Shown here: positions 23,570-30,635 of the stretch, one piece after another
Numbering within the stretch: the first letter of the stretch is position 1
How the letters are laid out: each line of letters starts with the position of its first letter
From: an uncultured Candidatus Saccharibacteria bacterium
GTDB taxonomy: Bacteria; Patescibacteriota; Saccharimonadia; Saccharimonadales; Saccharimonadaceae
Direction: 5' to 3'
Assembly: GCA_938036915.1 (NCBI GenBank)
Contig: CALHVV010000038.1
Location: forward strand, 1-39,119
DNA length: 39,119 nt
The notes under the pieces: model-generated
What the model was told of the DNA's origin: nothing
The model's input: only the letters and a program-made list of their open reading frames with translations
Databases searched by the model: none
Made by a program: the position numbers and the translations under genes

Positions 23570-26001
23570 GATTCCTTCTCCTTCCCTTCCTCTTGTTTCT
23601 TGCGTGCGCGGTAGAAGCCACCAAAACCCACGCGCTTGGCGTCTTGGTGAAGTTTTTGCTCGGTTTTGTTGGCGCGAATGGAGACCTGCTCGGACTGGTG
23701 GCGTGGCTTCACGTGCAAATAATACGTCGTTTTCAGGCCGCGACGCCAGGCTTCGCTATAGATCGTGATATACTCCTCGATGTTGCGCGACTCTAAGTAC
23801 ATATTGCGGCTAATCGCTTGGTCGACCCACTTCTGAGCGCGGGCTGCTACCTCAATGAAGGCATACGGGCTCAGCTGAAAGCTCGTCTTATACACATCGC
23901 GCACCGCCTGAGGGATCTGCTCCATGTGCTGGATGTCGCCTTGGTTAGTCAGCAGCTCATCCTTGAGCTCCTCCCACAGGCCGAGTGCTTTGAGCTTGCG
24001 CACAAGGTTAGCATTAACCTCGAGGAATTTGCCATTGAGCGTGCTCCGGCTAAAGATCTGGCTAAATTGCGGGTCGATCCCTGGAGTGGTGCCCGTCACG
24101 TGCGAGATATTGGCGGTAGGCGCAATAGCCATCAGCGTGGCATTGCGCATGCCGCGTTTCACCTTGGGGCGCAGCGCCTCCCAGTCGAGGCGGCGAGTCG
24201 TGTTAATTGCTACTGCCTCACCCCGCTGCGCGCCAAGCCGGTCGATCGTGTCGATAGGCAATTCCCCCTTGCTCCAGCCACTGCCCGCAAAGTTAGGATA
24301 GCTACCGCGCGTCACTGCCAGCTCGGCCGACTCATCGATAGCGTAGTAGCTAATAAACTCCGCCAGCTGATCGATCAGCTCATACGCCGCCTCAGATTCG
24401 TAGCTGAGCTCGAGCTTTTCTAGTACATCGGCCAAGCCCATAAAGCCCAGGCCAATCGCGCGGTTTTGCAAATTGCTATTCATCGCCTCGGGGATAGGTG
24501 TTGTGGTAATGTCTACAAGGTTATCAAGCTGCCGCGTGGCTGAGCGCGTCGCTTGCTCGAGCCGTGGCCAGTCCCACGTCTTGGTCGCGTCATCCAGGAA
24601 AGCGCTGAGGTTGATACTCACCAGATTACACACCGCAATATTGTGCTCGTTTTGCGGCAAAGTGATCTCTGTACAGAGATTGCTGAGGTGAATAGTACCA
24701 GTGTTATTGTTAAGCGCCCGGAGGTTAATAGCATCCTTCCAGGTGAGCCACGGGTGGCCGGTAGCCTGCAGGCTACTGAGGATCTTGTGGAATTGCTGGC
24801 GTGCAGGCAGCTTATCATAAGCGCGCAGCTTGCCCGCTTCGGCCTGAGTAATGTAATACGCATACCGCTTAGCGAAAGCCGCACCATACAGCTCGCTCAA
24901 GTCACTCACCTCGGCTGGATCAAAGAGATACCAGTCTTCATCAGCCTGCACCCGGCGCATAAATTCATCACTAATAAACACCGCTGTATCGAGGAAACGC
25001 GTCCGCAAATACGGGTCGCCGGAGTTAGAGCGCAGGTCTATAAATTCCTTGAAATCGATGTGCCAGTTCTCCATATACACCGCTGCCGCACCCATCTTTT
25101 TGCCCTTGCGCGACACCGCAAACAGTGCTGTGTCGACCATCTTCATAAAGGGGATTGGCCCGGTGCTTGTTGTGTTGGTTGTCTTGACGGGGCTACCCGC
25201 CGCCCGCAGCTTGGTAAAGCTGATACCAATGCCGCCCGTTCCTTTGGCAATCCACATTGTATCGCGCACACTCTTGGCAATCGACTCCATATCATCCTGC
25301 ACTTCCATGACGAAGCAATTGCTCAGCTGCGGGAACAACCCACCAGCATTAACGCGGGTGCTACCGCCCGGGCTGTATTCGAGATTGGCCATGTGCTGGT
25401 AAAACTCAATGGCTGCCTCGGTGGGGTGCTCCTCATTGTAGCTCAGACCCATGGCGATGCGCATAGTAGTAAACTGCGGCACTTCGAGCGGCTCACCGTT
25501 TTGCTTGCGCAGGGCGTAGCGGTTGCGGTTGGTCACCACGCCAAGATATTTACTCAGTCTGTCTTTACTAGGGTCAAGCGCGGCAGCCAGGCGCTCGAGG
25601 TCAAAGATCGTCTCATCTTGCATGCGGGGGTCGAGCAAACCGTCGGCCACCGCCTGGCGAATATAGCGCGGGAAGGCCTCCCTATGACGCTGACGCAGTT
25701 CTTCATCAGTGGTATATACGCCGAGCAAATCGCGGTAGATCGTGCCCAGCAGCAGGCGCGCCGCAATCGTGTCGTAGTCTGGGTCATCCTTAATATTCTG
25801 CACCACCGTCTGGATGAGCGTCTCCTCCAGCTGCTTGGTCGTCATTCCATCAAAGAGCGTCAGCTGCAGCTCGCGAGCAATCTGCACGATCTTCTGCAAT
25901 GGATCGGCCAGCCCCTGGCTTGCCGCCAACAACGTGGCATTTATCTTGGTTGTGTCGAATGGCTCGGTCGTGCCATCGCGCTTGGTAATATGAATTGTCA
26001 T
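23566..26001 (-). CDS. nrdA: Class I ribonucleotide reductase large subunit without C-terminal cysteines
   Basis: This 811-aa catalytic subunit reduces ribonucleoside diphosphates. The N-terminal ATP-cone (THITKRDGT-type start, about residues 1-95) indicates dATP/ATP overall control. Active-site cysteines are present: C229 (LSNCFVMEV), C443 with E445 (SNLCTEI) and C458 (IAVCNLVSINL). The protein ends in a Lys/Glu-rich tail (GFGGFYRARKKQEEGKEKES) containing no cysteine at all, whereas class I NrdA proteins normally end in a CX2-4C redox pair. Tandem ATGs occur; the second (26001) is preferred because GGAGGG lies 3 nt before the first and 6 nt before the second. It starts the nrdA-orf-nrdB unit. 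A sigma70-type promoter with a palindrome downstream lies at 26106-26161. Confidence 0.96.
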   Translation of the reverse strand: MTIHITKRDGTTEPFDTTKINATLLAASQGLADPLQKIVQIARELQLTLFDGMTTKQLEETLIQTVVQNIKDDPDYDTIAARLLLGTIYRDLLGVYTTDEELRQRHREAFPRYIRQAVADGLLDPRMQDETIFDLERLAAALDPSKDRLSKYLGVVTNRNRYALRKQNGEPLEVPQFTTMRIAMGLSYNEEHPTEAAIEFYQHMANLEYSPGGSTRVNAGGLFPQLSNCFVMEVQDDMESIAKSVRDTMWIAKGTGGIGISFTKLRAAGSPVKTTNTTSTGPIPFMKMVDTALFAVSRKGKKMGAAAVYMENWHIDFKEFIDLRSNSGDPYLRTRFLDTAVFISDEFMRRVQADEDWYLFDPAEVSDLSELYGAAFAKRYAYYITQAEAGKLRAYDKLPARQQFHKILSSLQATGHPWLTWKDAINLRALNNNTGTIHLSNLCTEITLPQNEHNIAVCNLVSINLSAFLDDATKTWDWPRLEQATRSATRQLDNLVDITTTPIPEAMNSNLQNRAIGLGFMGLADVLEKLELSYESEAAYELIDQLAEFISYYAIDESAELAVTRGSYPNFAGSGWSKGELPIDTIDRLGAQRGEAVAINTTRRLDWEALRPKVKRGMRNATLMAIAPTANISHVTGTTPGIDPQFSQIFSRSTLNGKFLEVNANLVRKLKALGLWEELKDELLTNQGDIQHMEQIPQAVRDVYKTSFQLSPYAFIEVAARAQKWVDQAISRNMYLESRNIEEYITIYSEAWRRGLKTTYYLHVKPRHQSEQVSIRANKTEQKLHQDAKRVGFGGFYRARKKQEEGKEKES

Positions 26002-26105
26002 CATCCCTCCCCTTGGGCTCCTTACTATACGGTGCACAAAACCAGCCACCAGGGCACGCCTGGAGCCAAGCTGTATTGTTTGTCTCTCCCGTGTTTATGT
26101 GTGCT

Positions 26106-26121
26106 CGCTATATATGTAGCG
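26106..26121 (-). promoter_or_regulatory. Palindrome in the nrdA leader, possible operator
   Basis: CGCTATATATGTAGCG is a 16-bp near-perfect palindrome with an AT-rich centre, lying about 8 bp after the predicted nrdA transcription start. Its length, position and ATATAT core resemble NrdR boxes upstream of nrd operons. A second, weaker CTATAG-centred site overlaps the -10 box, 22 bp away centre to centre. Assignment to NrdR is inference. Confidence 0.4.
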
Positions 26122-26131
26122 TCTGGGTCCT

Positions 26132-26161
26132 ACTATAGACGCCAGATGTGGTGCTTGGCAA
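26132..26161 (-). promoter_or_regulatory. Sigma70-type promoter of nrdA
   Basis: On the minus strand, TTGCCA (26161-26156) and TATAGT (26137-26132) are separated by 18 bp. Transcription would start near 26125, giving a leader of about 120 nt. Confidence 0.6.
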
Positions 26162-26217
26162 GGGGTTTTGTGAAAACTACAACCGATTTTGCTGGCGACC
26201 TCTGTGGGTAATAGCAC

Positions 26218-26405
26218 ACAAAAACTCAGCACTTTGGCATTATCTCACACTCCACCTCCCCACACTCCCTCCTCAGGAACACTATAAGGGTCGATATTCA
26301 CTGGATATCGACCTCTTGCGCTGGGCTGCAAACAGATTATTGCAATCTGTTTTCACACTCCATCAGATGAAGCGTGAGGAGGTGGAGCGAGCGCAGAGAA
26401 TATCT
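26218..26405 (-). ncRNA. Candidate multi-branched structured RNA upstream of nrdA
   Basis: Minus-strand element in the 476-base gap before the spermidine-synthase-like gene. A closing stem CTCCACCTCC/GGAGGTGGAG (26387-26378 with 26259-26250) encloses three hairpins. H1 is 26377-26353 (TCACGCTTCAT, loop CTG, ATGGAGTGTGA). H2 is 26352-26330 (AAACAGATT, 5-nt loop, AATCTGTTT). H3 is 26313-26289 (GGTCGATAT, 7-nt loop, ATATCGACC). The closing stem, H1 and H2 are contiguous without unpaired bases. H1 is fully paired only on the minus strand, through two G-U pairs that are A-C mismatches on the plus strand. TATAAT lies at 26417-26412. A TTTTT occurs near 26220 but without a clear terminator hairpin. 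It matches no RNA family I recognise. Confidence 0.55.
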
Positions 26406-26411
26406 AGCTTC

Positions 26412-26417
26412 ATTATA
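26412..26417 (-). promoter_or_regulatory. Possible -10 box of the structured RNA
   Basis: Minus-strand TATAAT would place a start at about 26405, 18 nt before the closing stem. The -35 region is weak. Confidence 0.35.
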
Positions 26418-26477
26418 TTTATACATAACAACAAAGCATTATGTACAGCCCTTCCCGTTATCATCGGAGAGAGCTAG

Positions 26478-27941
26478 CTATCCCTGACGCTCAGACACCT
26501 CCCGACACTCCTGCCGGAGCCGCTCGAGAGGGGCATAATCATCATGGTACGGCGGCTGGCTAGCGAAAGGGGCTGGCTGGTGAGCGGTGCCACCACCGTA
26601 CGTCGCCACGACATTGGTATAATCCCAGCCATCGGCCCGCTCGTAGCGGAAACTCCCCTGCCCCAATAGAGCGGCATACGGCGCATCCTGGGCAGCAAAT
26701 AGTGGCTGGCAGGCTGGCTGGCGGCTGGCAATCATATTAACCACCACGCGAGCCTGAGGGCGAAGATGCCGCTTGAGTGCGGTAGCATACTCCTGCGTCA
26801 CGAGCGAGGTGGGTACATCGCCATCGTTATAGACATCAACAAGCACGATATCGTACTGCTCGGTGCTGCGTTCAAGGAAGACGCGCGCATCTTGGAAGAT
26901 CGGTCGCACATTGGCTGGATCGCGATAATAAAAATACTGGCGAGCAATCGGCAAGAGCCCTGGATCAATCTCTACCACATCAATCTGGCTCTGCGGATAG
27001 CGCTGGGCAAGGAGGCGTGGCACCGTGAAGGTCCCACCACCCAGCACCAAAATGCGCTGGCGCTGCGGCGCGCGCTCCACCGCCTGCATCATCTGACGCG
27101 TATACCAAAATGGCAGCTGCTGCGGCTGCCCTACCACCACACCAGACTGCACACCGGCCGGGCCGCTGGCAATCCCGCGGATAATCGCGCCATCCTGCCG
27201 ACGCCATTGCTGGAGTGTGTAGTGCGCCGCGGCGGTATCGATCGTCTGCGCGGCCTGGGCTTGCACCACTGGTGCCACGCGATAGCCTAGCGCCAAACCC
27301 ACGCACAGCACACTCACCACCACGCGCCACTGCCAGCGCTGGCCTGGCACCACCAGCCAGCTGGCCAGCACAAGCAGACTAATAAGCACTACCAACACGT
27401 CGTGAATCCCCAGCCAGCCAAACAAGAAAAACCCCGCCGCAAAGGTGCCAACGATCCCACCAATCGAATTCACCGCACTGAGTGACGCCACCGACCGCCC
27501 CGTTCGCGCCAGCGTCTCCGTCTGCCGCTCCACCAGATAGGGGCTCAGCGCCCCAAGCACCAGGCTGGTTGGTGCAAAGAGCAGGCTCGCCGCTACTGTA
27601 GCTTGCAGGCGAATATCGATCGGTAGCTGAGCCACCCACCGCAGTATATCGTGGTATTGGCACAGCATTGTTAGCATCAGCAGCGCCGCGCCAAGCAGCA
27701 GCCACGCCACATCGCCATCGCGCGAGCGCGTATCGGCTAGCACCCCACCCAGCCAGTAACCCAAGCTCATCGCCGCAATAATGACACCAATGATACTCGC
27801 CCACACATACGTCGACGCCCCTACCACTGGCGACATCACCCGCGCCGCCACCAGCTCAAACACCATCACACAAAACCCCGCCACAAATGCAATCACCAAG
27901 CGCCGATACGGCAGCGGCATTATCAGTCGTTTCAGTTTCAT
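26478..27941 (-). CDS. Membrane protein fused to a spermidine-synthase-like domain
   Basis: This 487-aa protein has two parts. Residues 1-220 contain about seven hydrophobic helices resembling the permease-like half of the fused MFS/spermidine synthase group. Residues about 240-460 are a cytoplasmic Rossmann methyltransferase/aminopropyltransferase fold with the nucleotide loop ILVLGGGTFTVPRLL (about 297-311), IDVVEIDPGLLPIARQYF and YDIVLVDVYNDGDVPTSLVTQEY. The polyamine-binding residues cannot be judged confidently, so spermidine synthesis is not certain. The ATG is preceded by TACAAT with 6 nt between and no useful Shine-Dalgarno. The gene is divergent from the ABC transporter at 28031. Confidence 0.85.
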   Translation of the reverse strand: MKLKRLIMPLPYRRLVIAFVAGFCVMVFELVAARVMSPVVGASTYVWASIIGVIIAAMSLGYWLGGVLADTRSRDGDVAWLLLGAALLMLTMLCQYHDILRWVAQLPIDIRLQATVAASLLFAPTSLVLGALSPYLVERQTETLARTGRSVASLSAVNSIGGIVGTFAAGFFLFGWLGIHDVLVVLISLLVLASWLVVPGQRWQWRVVVSVLCVGLALGYRVAPVVQAQAAQTIDTAAAHYTLQQWRRQDGAIIRGIASGPAGVQSGVVVGQPQQLPFWYTRQMMQAVERAPQRQRILVLGGGTFTVPRLLAQRYPQSQIDVVEIDPGLLPIARQYFYYRDPANVRPIFQDARVFLERSTEQYDIVLVDVYNDGDVPTSLVTQEYATALKRHLRPQARVVVNMIASRQPACQPLFAAQDAPYAALLGQGSFRYERADGWDYTNVVATYGGGTAHQPAPFASQPPYHDDYAPLERLRQECREVSERQG

Positions 27942-27947
27942 AGGAGT

Positions 27948-27953
27948 ATTGTA
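27948..27953 (-). promoter_or_regulatory. -10 box of the spermidine-synthase-like gene, leaderless arrangement
   Basis: Minus-strand TACAAT is followed by ACTCCT and then ATG; the gap is 6 nt. Confidence 0.5.
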
Positions 27954-28018
27954 GCATGGTTGGTGGGCTATGTTTTTTGATGCTATATCGCTGCTCTTTA
28001 CATCGCACCTCGATATGA

Positions 28019-28024
28019 TATGAT
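28019..28024 (+). promoter_or_regulatory. -10 box of the ABC exporter genes, leaderless arrangement
   Basis: TATGAT is followed by ATTGTT and then ATG; the gap is 6 nt. Confidence 0.5.
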
Positions 28025-28030
28025 ATTGTT

Positions 28031-28774
28031 ATGGAAGCAACAGATTCTATCATCACCGTCAGCCATTTTTCGATGAAATTTGGCAAGACCAGCGTCATCG
28101 ACGACCTCAGCTTTGAGGTAAAGCGCGGCGAGACGTTTGGGTTTTTGGGGAGTAACGGCTCGGGCAAGACCACCACGATCCGCTCACTCCTCGGTATTTA
28201 TCAACCAACTGGTGGCAAGCTGCTCATCGATGGCAAGCCATACTCTGTCTCGGGCGACGTCAAGCTTGGCTACCTGCCAGAGGAGCGCGGCCTGTACAAG
28301 AAGGAGAGCGTCATCGATACGATGGTCTACTTTGGCCAGCTTAAAGGCCTGAGCCGCAGCGAGGCACGCAGCAAGTCACTCGCCTTCCTCGAGCGGGTTG
28401 GCCTGGCCGACAAAGCCAAGACCCGCCTGGATAAGCTCAGTGGTGGCCAGCAGCAAAAGGTTCAGCTCGGCATCACCATCATCAACGACCCAGAGCTTAT
28501 CATTCTCGATGAGCCTACCAAGGGCTTCGACCCCGTCAACCGGCGCTTGCTCATGGAAATCATTGAGGAGCACCAAGCCAAGGGTGCCACAGTCGTGATG
28601 ATCACCCACCAAATGGACGAAGTCGAGCGCTTGTGCGACCGCATCTTGCTGCTCAAGGACGGCGTGGCTCATGCCTATGGCACAGTAGACGAGGTACGCA
28701 CGCAGTTTGGTGGCAAATCGCTCGACGACATCTTCATCCAGGTCTATAGCCAGCCCAGCAAGGAGGACAACTAA
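28031..28774 (+). CDS. ABC transporter ATP-binding protein
   Basis: This 247-aa nucleotide-binding subunit has Walker A (LGSNGSGKTTTIRSL, about residues 39-53), signature LSGGQQQKVQLG near 138-149, Walker B LIILDEPTKGFDP and the switch His in MITHQMDEVERLCD. The sequence is closest in style to NatA/CcmA-type exporters paired with ABC-2 permeases. The C-terminal 30 residues are the short regulatory extension typical of that group. It precedes its permease by one base and a Shine-Dalgarno (AAGGAGG) inside its own 3' end, so the two are one operon. The transported substrate is unknown. Confidence 0.95.
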   Translation: MEATDSIITVSHFSMKFGKTSVIDDLSFEVKRGETFGFLGSNGSGKTTTIRSLLGIYQPTGGKLLIDGKPYSVSGDVKLGYLPEERGLYKKESVIDTMVYFGQLKGLSRSEARSKSLAFLERVGLADKAKTRLDKLSGGQQQKVQLGITIINDPELIILDEPTKGFDPVNRRLLMEIIEEHQAKGATVVMITHQMDEVERLCDRILLLKDGVAHAYGTVDEVRTQFGGKSLDDIFIQVYSQPSKEDN

Positions 28775-28775
28775 C

Positions 28776-29990
28776 ATGCATAATTTATCTACCGTCATCC
28801 GCTTCGAGATCACTCGCTCACTCAAGAAGAAGTCGTTTTGGCTTGCGGCAATCAGCTTCCCGCTGGTGTTTGCCGTGCTCTTTGGCGTCATCTTCCTCTC
28901 CAACAAAGCCTCGGAGGATGCTGCTAAGAACCTTGAGAAGCAGGCTTTTAGCTTTGCCGTGACGGATGAGTCGAAGCTCGTCAAGCCAGAGCTGCTTGCC
29001 GCTACCAAAGCCCAGCCCGTCGCTGCCACGGACAAAGACGCTACCATCAAGCGGGTCCAAGAAGGCAAGCTCGACGCCTACATCTACTACCCCAAAGACA
29101 TCGCTAAGGAACGAGTCGAAGTCTATGGTAAAGACGTTGGACTCTTCGACAACGGCCGCTATGGCAGCATTGCCACCAGCCTGCTCTCTAACTCTGTCCA
29201 ATCAGAGGTCAGCCCAGCAGTGCGCATGGTCATCCAAGACAAGGTCAATACCAAGAACACCGTCTACAAAAATGGCAAAGAATACAATGCCATCAACGAG
29301 ATGATCCTACCGGGGGTTTTCTTGGTGCTGTTCTACTTCCTCATTAGCTTCTTTGGCAACCAAATGCTCACCAGCACAACGGAGGAAAAGGAAAACCGTG
29401 TCATTGAGATGATCCTCACCACGGTGCACGCTCGCACGCTCATCATCGGCAAGATTATCTCGCTCATCGTCCTGGCGTTTATCCAAGGGCTGCTCGTTAT
29501 TTTGCCAGTGCTCATTGCCTATATCTTCTTCAAAGACCAGCTGCAGCTGCCCGATGTCGACCTCTCGCACATTGCAGTCGACCCCGTGCGGATTGGGATT
29601 GGCTTCCTTGCCTTTGCCGCAAGCTTCCTCTTCTTCACCGGTATGCTGGTGGCCATTGGCGCCGCTGTGCCCACCGCTAAGGAAGCCGGTAGCTTCTTTG
29701 CTACCATCATGATCCTGCTCTTTGCGCCGCTCTATGCCGCCGCCATGCTCGTCTCCACACCAGACGCATTGCCAAGCAAGATCATCACCTACTTCCCGCT
29801 CACCTCACCCATCCCACTCATGCTGCGCAATGCGATTGGCAACCTCAGCGCCATGGATGCCGCCATTAGCATTAGCATCTTGGCCGTCTGTGCCGCCATC
29901 GCCATCATGATGGGCGTGCGCCTCTTCCGCTTTGGTGCGCTGGAGTACAGCCGCAAACTCAGCCTGCGCGAGATCTTTACCCGCAAATAG
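28776..29990 (+). CDS. ABC-2 type transporter permease (NatB-like)
   Basis: This 404-aa permease has one N-terminal helix (about 23-43, FWLAAISFPLVFAVLFGVIFL), a large external domain of about 150 residues and then five to six C-terminal helices. The C-terminal half has the ABC-2 pattern (EMILPGVFLVLFYFLISFFGNQMLTS, then EEKENRVIEMILTTV and helices around 265-390). NatB/YhaP-type permeases with this layout export sodium, peptides or antibiotics; the substrate is not deducible. The start is the ATG 6 nt after the Shine-Dalgarno that overlaps the end of the ATPase gene. A terminator follows 64 bp after the stop. Confidence 0.93.
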   Translation: MHNLSTVIRFEITRSLKKKSFWLAAISFPLVFAVLFGVIFLSNKASEDAAKNLEKQAFSFAVTDESKLVKPELLAATKAQPVAATDKDATIKRVQEGKLDAYIYYPKDIAKERVEVYGKDVGLFDNGRYGSIATSLLSNSVQSEVSPAVRMVIQDKVNTKNTVYKNGKEYNAINEMILPGVFLVLFYFLISFFGNQMLTSTTEEKENRVIEMILTTVHARTLIIGKIISLIVLAFIQGLLVILPVLIAYIFFKDQLQLPDVDLSHIAVDPVRIGIGFLAFAASFLFFTGMLVAIGAAVPTAKEAGSFFATIMILLFAPLYAAAMLVSTPDALPSKIITYFPLTSPIPLMLRNAIGNLSAMDAAISISILAVCAAIAIMMGVRLFRFGALEYSRKLSLREIFTRK

Positions 29991-30053
29991 CAGCACAGCG
30001 TGCTAGTCTATTACAGCAAAAAACTGGCACATTACCTCTGTTTCGTGCCTCAT

Positions 30054-30081
30054 AACCCACCGCTTGGTCGGTGGGTTTTGG
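30054..30081 (+). terminator. Rho-independent terminator of the ABC exporter operon
   Basis: AACCCACCG (30054-30062) and CGGTGGGTT (30069-30077) form a perfect 9-bp stem with a 6-nt loop, followed by TT and G. Confidence 0.85.
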
Positions 30082-30098
30082 GTTCAAACTTTACCCCC

Positions 30099-30127
30099 TT
30101 GACAAAATCCCGTATTCTTTCTACTAT
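30099..30127 (+). promoter_or_regulatory. Near-consensus sigma70 promoter of the lipoprotein gene
   Basis: TTGACA (30099-30104), a 17-bp spacer and TACTAT (30122-30127) lie upstream of the lipoprotein ATG, predicting a leader of about 33 nt. Confidence 0.8.
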
Positions 30128-30166
30128 TAACAGTATCGATACATAATACACCAGAAAGACCAAACC

Positions 30167-30576
30167 ATGACACGAGAACACTTCTCCACTCACGAGGACA
30201 AAACCACACCTAGCGCGGTATTGCAAGCCGCCAAAAAAGGAGTGGCTGTGGCAGCGTTAATGCCTGCCGCTCTGTTTGGTGTAACGGGCTGCTCAAGTGA
30301 CGAAAGCGCAGAGAAGCCAGCACCCGCCACTGCTAATAGCGAAGGGTGGACGAGCCTGTGGAGTAACGAAGACGGGCCACGTATTTCATTTCCAAGCGGT
30401 GTGATGACTCAAATCTTGTCTATAGAGATAATTACGTAGGCAGTATTGCAGTCTCCCCTAACGACCCCCAGTGCACCGGTAAAACACCAGAGAACATCGC
30501 GGGTACTCCGAGCCCAGAGGCCACTGCCACCGACCTAGCTACGGCAATCCCAACGCCACTGCCAACACACAAATAG
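30167..30576 (+). pseudogene. Frameshifted small lipoprotein gene
   Basis: Reading from 30167, a typical lipoprotein N-terminus is seen: a charged start, a hydrophobic stretch (GVAVAALMPAALFGV) and the lipobox VTGC with the acylated Cys at residue 42, followed by a disordered SSDESAEKPAPAT linker. The frame stops at 30437-30439. A second frame (codons beginning at 30373) stays open with protein-like composition (TYFISKRCDDSNLVYRDNYV, then Pro/Thr-rich repeats) and ends at 30576. The shift lies between 30367 and 30436, probably near GACGGGCCACG. It is either a true frameshift mutation, a sequencing or assembly indel, or less likely programmed frameshifting. A strong promoter and terminator frame it. 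Function unknown; the intact product would be an exported, lipid-anchored protein of about 136 aa. Confidence 0.65.
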
Positions 30577-30600
30577 CCTCATTAGATCACCACAAGCCAA

Positions 30601-30628
30601 GCACTCCGTATACTCTGCGGAGTGTTTT
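30601..30628 (+). terminator. Rho-independent terminator after the lipoprotein gene
   Basis: CACTCCG (30602-30608) pairs with CGGAGTG (30618-30624), followed by TTTT. It separates this gene from the convergent VirB6-like gene. Confidence 0.75.
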
Positions 30629-30635
30629 ATATATT

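Noticed and set aside
24553..26211. Long open frame on the plus strand opposite nrdA
   Set aside because: It mirrors nrdA codons, has no ribosome binding site or promoter, and its translation has no recognisable domain.
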